A DNA stretch of 64,000 nt, taken from the NCBI RefSeq assembly GCF_027497495.1, contig NZ_CP114205.1, positions 5,084,001 to 5,148,000 on the forward strand, read 5' to 3'. The notes beneath the pieces were generated by a model, which saw nothing but the letters and a program-made list of their open reading frames with translations, was not told where the DNA came from and made no database searches. Positions 24,677 through 33,129 of this stretch are shown piece after piece (position 1 is the first letter of the stretch; each line of letters starts with the position of its first letter). The stretch comes from Streptomyces tubercidicus. GTDB taxonomy: Bacteria; Actinomycetota; Actinomycetes; Streptomycetales; Streptomycetaceae. The position numbers were made by a program, and so were the translations under genes.

Positions 24677-25679
24677 CCGCTGCGGGCCGTCCCCGCCGGG
24701 CCGGTCCCGCCCGTCCGCTCGCGCGTGCGCACGGCTGTACGAGCCCGCCGTACGCGCCGCCCATGGGCACAGCAGGGTCAGCGTGCACAGCAGAGCCAGC
24801 GAGCCGCAGGACACCGCCGTCGTCCTGCGATGACGGCACCCCGCCTCGGGTACGGGCCCGGATCCCTCGTGGACCGGGCCCGATCGCGTGCCCGGCCGCC
24901 TGCCCGGCCCCGCTTCCGGGTGAAACGGGGGCGCGGTCCGTCGCCGCTCCGGACCGGGTGAACGGACGGCGTGGGGGATGCCCGGCGCACAACCGCCCGT
25001 AACCGTCCCGGAATTGCGCGGCCCGCGTCACCCCCGCCACCTCTGTCCGCCGGTCATCCCCGCCCGCCACCACGGCACTTCATAGCCGAGGGCTCCCGCC
25101 CGTCGCCCCCCACCGCCCTGCCTGACGTGCCGTGCACGGCCCCTTGTGCTGTCGCGTCTTGTGCTGTCTCCTCCTGGCGCGCGGCTACGCGGGCGGTATC
25201 GCAGCCGCGAAATCCGGCCAAGACGTGGTCATCTGCCCTGAACAGCAGGTGTATCCGGACCACCGTCAGCACCCCTCCTTCGGCAGAAACGCCCCGGGGT
25301 GCTCGGACGCCCGATCGACGGGGCGCCCCCAAACGTGTGAGCCCGTAGGCAAGGAAGGCGCCCGTGCGGCCGGACCCTGGGACGGTGGTGCCGTACGGCG
25401 GTTCCCCCGCATCACCGTGCCGCACCACCGCCGCACACGCCGGGGTGCGCCCCACCGGACGCACCCGACGGACGCCTCCGCCGACGCACCGCACCGTAGT
25501 TCCGCACCGTCGGCGGCGGCCGGAACCGGACCAGCAGCCTGTTCGGGGACGGATCGTCGCTTCGTGGACCCTCGCGCCGGGGGTCCGGGAAGATGTGCCA
25601 GAGTTGCCACGTCCGGGCTGGGAGCACGTACCGTACGGCGGAGCGGAACTGCCGGGACACCGGGGAAGGGGCAGCTGGC
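24677..25679. other. About 1 kb without a supportable gene; one hairpin
   Basis: Open frames here are Pro/Arg/Ala-rich and lack recognisable domains or RBSs. A hairpin at 24853-24882 (CGGGCCCGG, bulged A, TCC paired with GGA and CCGGGCCCG) could end transcription of the DUF3039 gene. The last ~100 bp before 25680 should hold the promoter of the FAD-subunit operon, but I cannot point to it. Confidence 0.5.
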
Positions 25680-26576
25680 TTGACCACGCACGCACCGCAC
25701 GCGTCGCACACGGTGACGTTGCCGGACTCGCTCGACGAGGCGGTGGCGGCGCTCACCGCCATGCCCGCCGCCGTGCCCGTCGCGGGCGGCACCGATCTCA
25801 TGGCGGCGGTCAACGCCGGACTCCTCAGACCCGCAGCCCTGGTGGGCCTCGGCAAGATCAGCGAGATCCGGGGCTGGCAGTACCTGGACGGCCATGCGCT
25901 GCTCGGCGCCGGTCTCACCCTCGCCCGTATGGGCCGCCCCGACTTCGCCGCCCTGATTCCCGGACTGGCCGCCGCCGCCCGTGCGGCCGGTCCGCCGCAG
26001 GTCCGCAACGCCGGCACCCTTGGCGGCAACATCGTGACCTCCGCCCCTACGGGCGACACCCTCCCGGTGCTCGCCGCCCTGGAAGCCACGGTGATCATCG
26101 CCGGCCCCGGGGGCGGCCGCCGGGAGATCCCGGTCAGTCATCTGCTGGCCGGCCGCGAGATGCTCGGCCCCGGTGAACTCGTCGGCTTCGTACGGGTGCC
26201 GCTGCTGCACGCCCCGCAGGCCTTCCTCAAGGCGACCGGCCGCACCGGCCCCGGCCGCGCCACCGCCTCGGTGGCGCTCGTCCTGGACCCGGCCAGGCGC
26301 GGTGTGCGCTGCGCGGTGGGCGCGGTTGCCGCGATGCCGCTGCGCCCCCTGGAGGCCGAGCAGTGGGTCGCCTCGCTCATCGACTGGGACGGCGAACGCG
26401 GCCTGGTGCCCGAGGCGCTGACCGCTTTTGGTGACTATGTCGCCGCCGCCTGCATCCCGGACCCGGCGCCGCCCGAGGACGGTTCGGAACCGGCCACCCT
26501 GCCGCCCGCCGCACTGCACCTTCGCCGTACGGTGGCAGCCTTGGCCCGCCGCGCACTCGGGAGGGCGCTCTCATGA
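25680..26576 (+). CDS. Molybdenum hydroxylase-like FAD subunit (CoxM/XdhB family)
   Basis: 298 residues from TTG 25680, chosen because GGGGAAGGGG lies at RBS distance and the preceding in-frame sequence (from 25593) looks non-coding. FAD motifs are kept: VPVAGGTDLMAAVNAGL near the N-terminus and GPPQVRNAGTLGGNIVTSAPTGDTLPVLAALEA. The CO-dehydrogenase-type C-terminal domain follows. It should pass electrons from the 2Fe-2S subunit to an acceptor. The stop overlaps a small ORF start (ATGA). It is the first gene of a three-subunit operon to 31471. Confidence 0.85.
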   Translation: MTTHAPHASHTVTLPDSLDEAVAALTAMPAAVPVAGGTDLMAAVNAGLLRPAALVGLGKISEIRGWQYLDGHALLGAGLTLARMGRPDFAALIPGLAAAARAAGPPQVRNAGTLGGNIVTSAPTGDTLPVLAALEATVIIAGPGGGRREIPVSHLLAGREMLGPGELVGFVRVPLLHAPQAFLKATGRTGPGRATASVALVLDPARRGVRCAVGAVAAMPLRPLEAEQWVASLIDWDGERGLVPEALTAFGDYVAAACIPDPAPPEDGSEPATLPPAALHLRRTVAALARRALGRALS

Positions 26577-26680
26577 GCGAGTCCGGTGTGGGGGGCGCCC
26601 CGGTCAGAGACCGGTGGACCGTCATCGAAAGGTGCGCGCCTCGCGAATGCGAGGCCGAGCGAAGTGAGGGCTCGGCATGA
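26573..26680 (+). CDS. Putative 35-residue coupled mini-ORF between FAD and Fe-S subunits
   Basis: The ATG overlaps the FAD-subunit stop (ATGA), and the TGA overlaps the start of the next gene (ATGA). The 36 codons exactly bridge the gap. Its C-terminus ERCAPRECEAERSEGSA matches ERCAPSGCEAGRNEVSA at the other junction of the operon in 12 of 17 positions, including both Cys of C-x4-C. It may encode a peptide or serve only as a translational relay. The match extends to DNA level, so conservation of a nucleotide element is an alternative. Confidence 0.4.
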   Translation: MSESGVGGAPVRDRWTVIERCAPRECEAERSEGSA

Positions 26681-29070
26681 GCGACGCAGACAACCGCCAT
26701 CCGTACCAGCCGCACCCCGACCAGGGTTGGCAGCCGCTGCCGCAGGGCGGCGAGTACGAGTCGGAGGCGACCGCCTTCGTGCAGCTCCCGGAGGGCTTCA
26801 CCGCCGGGGCCTACGGCGGTGGATCGCCCCGCTACAACACCCCAGGCCCCGAGCCGCTCGCCGCACCCGGCCATGGCTACACCCCGCCGTCCTCCTTCGG
26901 CGCGCACCCCGCCACCCCGCCGGCCGCGGACACGGGCACCGACCCGTCGTCCACCGGCCAGTGGACGATGCCCTTCGCCGACCCCTCAGCCGGTTACGCG
27001 GACCCGACCGCCGGATACCCGGCCCAGACGGGGCACGCCCCGCACCACGACCCCTCCGCGGCCTACGGGGGCGGCGCGCCCGAGGCGGCCCAGCCGTGGG
27101 GCGGCGACACCGTGGAGTGGCCCGTGGCGGGCAGCCCGGAGGCGGGCGCCGCCGGCTCCTGGTCGGTCCCCGCGGCGGACGACGGCCTGGAGGAATCCGG
27201 CGAGTACCTGGTCGGCGAGGACGGTCTGACGGGCCATACGGGACATGCGGGCGGCCACCCGGGCCTCCCCGGCCATTCCGGCCATCCGGGGCATCCGGGC
27301 CACACGGGGCACGATGTCGCCGCCGGTTACCACGGTGGCGGATACCCGGGCGCCGGTGCGTACGGCGACGCCGGGACCACGGCGGACACGGGCGAGGCCG
27401 CCCGGACCGGGCACTGGAACTTCACCGCCGGACTCAGCGCCACGAGCGCCCCCGAAACGCACCCCGGGGAGCCGCAGGAGTCCACGCACGGCGGAGCGGT
27501 GCACGACCCCTTCGGCGGCCCCGCAGGCGACCCGTACGCGCACCACGGCGGTCTCCCGGGGCACGGCACCGGGCCGGGCGCCGAACGGCCCGGAGACGGC
27601 GGTCTGTCGGCCGCAGAACCGGGCGGTCCGTCGGTCGGCGACCCGTACGCCACGGGCGCGGGCGGCCGGAACCCCGCGGCCGGCGACGCGACCGGACACT
27701 GGTCGCTGCCCGCCGACGCGCTCGCCCAGTGGCCGCCGGCGGCCCCGGAGACGGCGCAGCCGTCGCACGACGCGGTGCAGCACGCGCAGGACATGGCGCC
27801 GCACCCGCACGACGTGGCGCAGCACCAGCAGGGCACGGTGCCGCACCCGCAGGACACGGTGCCGCACCCGCGGGAGTCGGCGGACCGTCCCGAGGGGGCG
27901 GTGGACGCGACGGGCGGGGGCGGCTGGGCGATCCCGGTGGCCGAGGGTGAACGCCACGAGCACTCGGGCGAGTTCGCGGTCTCCGGCGATGCGGCCGGGC
28001 CGCCTGCCTCGCCTGTCTCGCCTGCCGTCCAGGAGGCCGAGGGGACGGCGGACGCTCCGTCGGGGGACGTGGAGTCCGGTGCGCAGACGGAGCGTGGCGA
28101 GTCCGGGGAGCCTGGCGAGCCCGCGCACCGTACTGGTCCTGCCGATCCGGTTGACGCCAGTGGGGAGCGCGCGGGCGAGAGCGGGGAGCCGCGCGAGGCC
28201 GTAGCTGACGGTGCCGGATTCCCCGACGCCGCCCGTCTCCCCGGCGACGCCGAGCACACCGCTGACGGCCGCCGCGCCGCCACCGAGGAGCCCACGAAGG
28301 CCGGGGAGCCCACAGGGACCGCGGAGCCCACGGCAGCCGACGCGGGCGCCGAGGACCCCGCCGGCCTCGTCGAGGGGCTCGCCGCCGCCACGCAGCTCTC
28401 CGACATCGCGGCCGATCCCGGCGCCGACGGCCACGGTGACCACGACGAACACCCCGCCGCCTCCTACGTGCTACGCGTGAACGGCATCGACCGGCCGGTC
28501 ACCGACGCCTGGATCGGCGAGTCGCTGCTCTATGTGCTGCGCGAGCGCCTCGGTTTGGCCGGGGCCAAGGACGGCTGCTCGCAGGGTGAGTGCGGGGCCT
28601 GTTCCGTCCAGGTGGACGGCCGGCTGGTGGCGTCCTGCCTGGTGCCCGCGGCCACCACTGCGGGCAGCGAGGTCCGTACCGTCGAGGGGCTCGCGGAGAA
28701 CGGTGTGCCCTCCGACGTGCAGCGCGCGCTCGCCGCGTCCGGGGCGGTGCAGTGCGGCTTCTGCGTACCGGGGATGGCGATGACCGTCCACGACCTCCTG
28801 GAGGGCAACCACGCCCCCAGCGAGCTGGAGACCCGCAAGGCGCTGTGCGGCAACCTCTGCCGCTGCTCCGGATACCGGGGCGTACTGGACGCCGTCGACG
28901 AGGTCGTCAAGGCCCGTGCGGAGGCCGCCGAGAACGGCTATGCGCCCGCGGACGAAGCGGACGGCACGGCGCCCGCGGACACCGCCCGTATTCCCCACCA
29001 GGCGGGCCCCGCCGACGAGACGGGCCACGCCCCGCACGACCAGGACCGGCACACGGGAGGCTCCGCATGA
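26677..29070 (+). CDS. 2Fe-2S subunit of the operon, with long disordered N-terminal extension
   Basis: 797 residues. The typical small subunit (~160 residues) occupies only residues ~595-760: plant-type cluster DGCSQGECGACSVQVDGRLVASC and the [2Fe-2S] four-helix domain VQCGFCVPGMAMT...ALCGNLCRCSGYRG, all eight Cys present. Residues 1-~590 are low-complexity, rich in Gly, Pro, Glu, His and Ala. They contain a Trp-centred motif five times (TGQWTMP, AGSWSVP, TGHWNFT, TGHWSLP, GGGWAIP; Trp at 96, 162, 247, 342, 417) and a GHxGHPG run near 190-210. The extension has the operon's codon bias and no stop or frameshift, so it is a real fusion. Its role is unknown. Confidence 0.82.
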   Translation: MSDADNRHPYQPHPDQGWQPLPQGGEYESEATAFVQLPEGFTAGAYGGGSPRYNTPGPEPLAAPGHGYTPPSSFGAHPATPPAADTGTDPSSTGQWTMPFADPSAGYADPTAGYPAQTGHAPHHDPSAAYGGGAPEAAQPWGGDTVEWPVAGSPEAGAAGSWSVPAADDGLEESGEYLVGEDGLTGHTGHAGGHPGLPGHSGHPGHPGHTGHDVAAGYHGGGYPGAGAYGDAGTTADTGEAARTGHWNFTAGLSATSAPETHPGEPQESTHGGAVHDPFGGPAGDPYAHHGGLPGHGTGPGAERPGDGGLSAAEPGGPSVGDPYATGAGGRNPAAGDATGHWSLPADALAQWPPAAPETAQPSHDAVQHAQDMAPHPHDVAQHQQGTVPHPQDTVPHPRESADRPEGAVDATGGGGWAIPVAEGERHEHSGEFAVSGDAAGPPASPVSPAVQEAEGTADAPSGDVESGAQTERGESGEPGEPAHRTGPADPVDASGERAGESGEPREAVADGAGFPDAARLPGDAEHTADGRRAATEEPTKAGEPTGTAEPTAADAGAEDPAGLVEGLAAATQLSDIAADPGADGHGDHDEHPAASYVLRVNGIDRPVTDAWIGESLLYVLRERLGLAGAKDGCSQGECGACSVQVDGRLVASCLVPAATTAGSEVRTVEGLAENGVPSDVQRALAASGAVQCGFCVPGMAMTVHDLLEGNHAPSELETRKALCGNLCRCSGYRGVLDAVDEVVKARAEAAENGYAPADEADGTAPADTARIPHQAGPADETGHAPHDQDRHTGGSA

Positions 29071-29147
29071 GCGGGCGCGGCGAGCGAAACGGCGAGAGGT
29101 GCGCGCCGAGCGGATGCGAGGCCGGGCGAAACGAGGTTTCGGCATGA
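29067..29147 (+). CDS. Putative 26-residue coupled mini-ORF between Fe-S and Mo subunits
   Basis: The ATG overlaps the Fe-S subunit stop and the TGA overlaps the Mo-subunit ATG, as at 26573-26680. The sequence begins MSGRGERNG and ends ERCAPSGCEAGRNEVSA. The reading frame exactly fills the junction. The two mini-ORFs also share the sequence GAGGTGCGCGCC or a close variant and GATGCGAGGCCG. Peptide production is unproven. Confidence 0.4.
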   Translation: MSGRGERNGERCAPSGCEAGRNEVSA

Positions 29148-31471
29148 ACGGCACGTCCGACGGCGCGGGCGCCGTCACCGCGACCCCCGCGGCGGGCGTC
29201 CAGATCCCCGAGGAGCCGCCGCACGGCCTGGGCGTCTCGCTGCCCCCCGCCGACGCGCCGGCCAAGACCGAGGGCACCTTCCCGTACGCCGCCGACCTGT
29301 GGGCCGAAGGGCTGCTGTGGGCCGCGGTGCTGCGCTCGCCGCACCCGCGCGCGCGGATCCGGTCCATCGACACCCGGCAGGCGGTGGAGATGCCGGGCGT
29401 ACGCGCCGTCGTCACGCATGAGGACGTCCCCGGTGACGCCGGGCACGGCCGGGGCACCGCCGACCGCCCGGTGTTCGCCAAGGACGAGGTCCGCCACCAC
29501 GGTGAGCCGATCGCCGCGGTGGCCGCCGAGCACCCCGACACGGCACGGCTGGCGGCCGCCGCGATCGCCGTCGAGTACGAGATCCTCGACGCCGTCACCG
29601 ACCCCCAACTGGCCTTCGAGGCAGAGCCGCTGCACCCGGACGGCAACCTCATCCGGCACATCCCGCTCCGCTTCGGCGACGCCGAGGCCGTTGGAGAGGT
29701 GATGGTCGAGGGGCTCTACCGGATCGGCCGGCAGGACCCGGCGCCCATCGGGGCCGAGGCCGGGCTCGCGGTGCCGCGCCCCGATGGCGGCGTGGAGATC
29801 TACACCGCCTCCACGGACCCGCACACCGACCGCGATCTGGCCGCCGCCTCCTTCGGCCTCGAACCGGAGCAGGTCAAGGTCGTGGTGACCGGCGTACCCG
29901 GCGCCACCGCCGACCGCGAGGACCCCGGCATCCAGCTCTCGCTCGGCCTGCTGGCGCTGCGTACGGGCTGCCCCGTCAAGCTCGCCGCGACCCGCGAGGA
30001 GTCCTTCCTCTCGCACGCCCACCGCCACCCCACGCTGCTGCGCTACCGCCACCACGCGGACGCCGACGGCAAGTTGGTGAAGGTGGAGGCGCAGATCCTC
30101 ATGGACGCCGGTGCCTACGCCGACACCTCGGCCGATGCGCTGGCCGCCGCTGTCTCGTTCTCCTGCGGCCCGTACGTCGTCCCGCACGCCGTCGTCGACG
30201 GCTGGGCGGTACGCACCAACAACCCGCCGTCCGGCCATGTGCGCGGCGAGGGCGCGATGCAGGTCTGCGCCGCCTACGAGGGCCAGATGGACAAGCTGGC
30301 CGCCCAGTTGGGCCTGGAGCCCGATGAGCTGCGGATGCGCAATGTGATGGCCACCGGCGATCTGCTCCCCACGGGGCAGACCGTGACCTGCCCCGCCCCG
30401 GTTGCCGAACTCCTGGACGCCGTCAAGGAAGCGCCGCTTCCCGAGCTGCCCAAGGACGCGCCCGAAGCGGAATGGCTGCTGCCGGGCGGGCCCGAGGGGG
30501 CGGGCGAACCGGGCGCGGTACGCCGCGGCGTCGGCTACGGCCTGGGCATGGTGCACATGCTCGGCGCGGAGGGCGCCGACGAGGTCTCCACCGCGACCGT
30601 CAAGGTCAGCGGCTCGGTCGCCACCGTCATCTGCGCCGCCGTCGAGACCGGCTCCGGATTCTCCACCCTGGCGCGGCAGATCGTGCAGGAGACGCTCGGC
30701 GTCGAGGAAGTGCATGTCGCCGGTGTCGACACCGACCAGCCGCCGGCCGGCCCGGCCTGCCACGGGCGGCACACCTGGGTGTCCGGCGGCGCCGTCGAGC
30801 GCGCCGCCAAGATGGTCCGTACGCAGCTTCTCCAGCCGCTGGCCCACAAGTTCGGGATGTCCACCGAGCTGCTCCAGATCAACGACGGCAAGATCACCTC
30901 CTACGACGGGGTGCTCAGCACCACGGTCGCCGAGGCGCTGGACGGCAAGGAACTCTGGGCCACCGCCCAGTGCCGGCCGCATCCGACCGAGCCGCTGGAC
31001 GAGGGCGGCCAGGGCGATGCGTTCGTCGGCCTCGCCTTCTGCGCGATCCGCTGCGTCGCCGATGTCGACATCGAGCTCGGCACCATCCGGGTCGTGGAGA
31101 TGACCGTCGCCCAGGATGTGGGCCGGGTGCTCAACCCCCGCCAGCTACGGGCCCGTATCGAGGCCGGCGTCACCCAGGGCATGGGCGCGGCCCTGATGGA
31201 GAACCTGCGCACCACCCGCGGCCAGGTCCGCCACCCCGACCTGACCGGCTACGCGCTGCCGACCGCCCTGGACGCCCCGGAGATCCGCATCGTCAAACTG
31301 GTCGAGGAGCGCGATGTGGTCGCCCCCTTCGGCGCCAAGCCCGCCAGCGCGGTCCCGGTAGTCACCGCCCCCGCCGCCGTGGCCTCCGCGGTCCGCGCCG
31401 CCACCGGCCGCCCCATCGGCCGCCTCCCCATCCGCCCACAGGCAGCGGTGGCACAGGTGGTGCAGCAGTAG
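29144..31471 (+). CDS. Molybdopterin-binding large subunit, motif-deviant xanthine dehydrogenase family
   Basis: 775 residues. The fold is recognisable from FPYAADLWAEGLLWAAVLRSPHPRARIRSIDT and VEMTVAQDVGRVLNPRQLRARIEAGVTQGMGAAL. Two hallmarks differ. The GGGFGGK loop region reads TGVPGATADRED (residues 249-260), and the GxGE catalytic Glu region reads AKPASA (731-736), with Ala736 where Glu is expected. The RGxGxPQ region is RGEGAMQ. Either it is a pseudoenzyme/redox scaffold or it has altered chemistry. The gene is coupled by a mini-ORF to the Fe-S subunit. A terminator follows. Confidence 0.82.
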   Translation: MNGTSDGAGAVTATPAAGVQIPEEPPHGLGVSLPPADAPAKTEGTFPYAADLWAEGLLWAAVLRSPHPRARIRSIDTRQAVEMPGVRAVVTHEDVPGDAGHGRGTADRPVFAKDEVRHHGEPIAAVAAEHPDTARLAAAAIAVEYEILDAVTDPQLAFEAEPLHPDGNLIRHIPLRFGDAEAVGEVMVEGLYRIGRQDPAPIGAEAGLAVPRPDGGVEIYTASTDPHTDRDLAAASFGLEPEQVKVVVTGVPGATADREDPGIQLSLGLLALRTGCPVKLAATREESFLSHAHRHPTLLRYRHHADADGKLVKVEAQILMDAGAYADTSADALAAAVSFSCGPYVVPHAVVDGWAVRTNNPPSGHVRGEGAMQVCAAYEGQMDKLAAQLGLEPDELRMRNVMATGDLLPTGQTVTCPAPVAELLDAVKEAPLPELPKDAPEAEWLLPGGPEGAGEPGAVRRGVGYGLGMVHMLGAEGADEVSTATVKVSGSVATVICAAVETGSGFSTLARQIVQETLGVEEVHVAGVDTDQPPAGPACHGRHTWVSGGAVERAAKMVRTQLLQPLAHKFGMSTELLQINDGKITSYDGVLSTTVAEALDGKELWATAQCRPHPTEPLDEGGQGDAFVGLAFCAIRCVADVDIELGTIRVVEMTVAQDVGRVLNPRQLRARIEAGVTQGMGAALMENLRTTRGQVRHPDLTGYALPTALDAPEIRIVKLVEERDVVAPFGAKPASAVPVVTAPAAVASAVRAATGRPIGRLPIRPQAAVAQVVQQ

Positions 31472-31541
31472 TTCCGGGGCTGTTCGCTGCTCGCCCCTGG
31501 GTTTTTCCCCGCCGCCCACCCGCTGCATAGGTTTTTCCCCG

Positions 31542-31570
31542 CCGCCCACCCCCCTTCGGGGGGTGGGCGG
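31542..31570 (+). terminator. Terminator of the Mo-hydroxylase-like operon
   Basis: CCGCCCACCCCCC (31542-31554) pairs perfectly with GGGGGGTGGGCGG (31558-31570) around TTC, 71 nt after the stop. A copy of the left arm region (GGTTTTTCCCCGCCGCCCACC) also occurs 30 bp upstream as a direct repeat. Confidence 0.75.
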
Positions 31571-31602
31571 GTGTATGTGGACCCGGATACTTCCGCGAAC
31601 GT

Positions 31603-31648
31603 CGCCGTACGACCGTGAATGAGACCGCCGTACGACCGTGAACGAGAC
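31603..31648 (+). repeat. Two tandem 23-bp repeats
   Basis: 31603-31625 and 31626-31648 differ at one base (CGCCGTACGACCGTGAA then T or C, then GAGAC). They lie upstream of a possible short ORF starting at GTG 31638 and of tRNA-Cys on the other strand. Paired sites of this kind could bind a regulator. Confidence 0.8.
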
Positions 31649-31779
31649 GGAAACTGAGACACGGGTCGAACCTTCGTCATCGACCTGGGATGACTTCCCG
31701 AAGCCGGAGTTTCCCGCGGAGACACAGGTGCGGGCCGGTGACTGCGTGGCCTGGGTATGCCACCTGAGACGAGAGGACG

Positions 31780-31809
31780 AAGGGGCGGCACCTCGGGGTG
31801 CCGCCCCTT
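31780..31809. terminator. Hairpin terminator next to tRNA-Cys
   Basis: AAGGGGCGGCACC (31780-31792) pairs with GGTGCCGCCCCTT (31797-31809) around TCGG. It lies 24 nt beyond the tRNA 3' end on the minus strand. The T-rich tail TTCTTTTG is on the plus side, so it can also stop rightward transcription. Confidence 0.75.
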
Positions 31810-31833
31810 TCTTTTGCCTGGTGAAGGCACTAG

Positions 31834-31905
31834 AGGCCGTGGCGGGATTCGAACCCGCGTTGCTCGCTTTGCAGGCGAGTCCCTGGGCCACTCGGGTACA
31901 CGGCC
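31834..31905 (-). tRNA. tRNA-Cys (anticodon GCA)
   Basis: On the minus strand GGCCGTG pairs with CACGGCC as acceptor stem, with discriminator U as expected for tRNA-Cys. The anticodon arm is CTCGC-CTGCAAA-GCGAG, giving GCA. GCGGGTTCGAATCCCGC is the T arm. Length is 72 nt; CCA is not encoded. It is the only tRNA found in the window. Confidence 0.95.
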
Positions 31906-32076
31906 GGGGTGTGGTGCTGCAACGAGCGTATGGCGCGGGGTGGGGTGGGCGGCAAGGGTGGGGGGTGGGGTGCCATGGGGCTGTAATACGGGGCAATGTG
32001 GAGTCACGCGCGGCAACGCGCGGCAACGCGCGGAAACGTGGGGCAATGTGGGGTTTATGGGAGCGGTTCGGGGTCT

Positions 32077-32940
32077 TCAGGCTGCGTGGAGGAAGTTTTC
32101 CACCAGTGGGCAGAACAGGGTTGGTTCGTCGACCCAGGGGTAGTGGCCCGCGCCGTGCAGGGGGTGTACCTGGGCGTTCGGGAAGGATGTGGATACCAGT
32201 TCGCCTGCGCGCATGCCGGTTACTGCGTCCCGGTCGCCGGTCACCACCAGTACGGGGCAGGGCACCTCGCGCAGACCGGCCAGCAGGGCCAGCCGCAGTT
32301 GTTCGTCCACGCCCTGCCAGAAGCCGGCCCGCGGCACCGGGCCCAACTGTTCGCCCTCCGTGGCCGCATGGGCCCGCTGGGGCTCGTCCCAGTGCCCGTA
32401 GGCGAGTGGCGCCGCGGCGTACAGCAGCTCGCGTACCTCGCTCAGCTCGGTCGCCTCGGTCAGCTGTTGGAGCGCCGCCGAGGCCGCCGGCCACCACTCC
32501 TCGTGGCTGCGGGCCTCGAAGATCTCCCGTGCGTCGTCCGGGAGTTCGCCCTGCAGCCGGGAGCCGGGGCAGACCAGCACCAGCCGGGTCAGCCGCTGCG
32601 GATACCCCGCCGCGTACGCCTGCGCGACCGCGGCCCCCGCGTCGTGCGCGAGCAGCGCGAACCGCTCCAGGCCCAGATGTGCGCGGAGCGCCTCCAGATC
32701 CTCGGCGAGCTGCGGGAAGGCGTAGCGGGCCGGGTCGGCGGCGGCAGGGGAGTCGCCGGTGCCGCGGCTGTCGGGAATGATCAGCTGCCGGTGCGCGGCC
32801 AGGCCGCCTAGGTCACCCAGATACGCGGCGTCCCGCCCGGGTCCGCCGGCCAGGCACACCAGGGGCGGCAGCGGGGAGTCGGCCGGTCCGAGCACGCGGT
32901 AGTGGAGCTCGGCGTCGTCGTACGTGTGGAAGGTGGGCAT
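32077..32940 (-). CDS. Alpha/beta hydrolase with Asp at the nucleophile position
   Basis: 287 residues from ATG 32940. The fold resembles prolyl-aminopeptidase-type hydrolases: oxyanion segment LAGGPGRDAAYLGDL, PDSRGTGDSP, the acid loop VVTGDRDAVTG and the His in HGAGHYPWVDEP. The nucleophile elbow reads LLAHDAGAAVAQAY, so the usual Ser of GHSxG is Asp100. This resembles epoxide hydrolases and haloalkane dehalogenases. Substrate unknown. It is divergent from an MFS exporter ~190 bp away. Confidence 0.85.
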   Translation of the reverse strand: MPTFHTYDDAELHYRVLGPADSPLPPLVCLAGGPGRDAAYLGDLGGLAAHRQLIIPDSRGTGDSPAAADPARYAFPQLAEDLEALRAHLGLERFALLAHDAGAAVAQAYAAGYPQRLTRLVLVCPGSRLQGELPDDAREIFEARSHEEWWPAASAALQQLTEATELSEVRELLYAAAPLAYGHWDEPQRAHAATEGEQLGPVPRAGFWQGVDEQLRLALLAGLREVPCPVLVVTGDRDAVTGMRAGELVSTSFPNAQVHPLHGAGHYPWVDEPTLFCPLVENFLHAA

Positions 32941-33129
32941 ACGGACAGCTTGCCCGACGTGTGGGGATGAGGGTGGGGTGACGTGGTTTGGGCGGGCGGG
33001 CGGGCGCAGGCGCTTCGGGCGGGGCGGGCGAGGCGGGTTCGGGCGGGCCGGTGGCGTAGGACCGGCGACCGACCCGATCCCCGTCCACAGCCAGGGGCGC
33101 CGCCGCTGTTTGGCCCTTACGCTGGCCCG

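Noticed and set aside
24971..25683. Possible genes in the gap before the FAD subunit
   Set aside because: Frames are short, Pro/Arg-rich, overlap each other on both strands and have no RBS or family signal.
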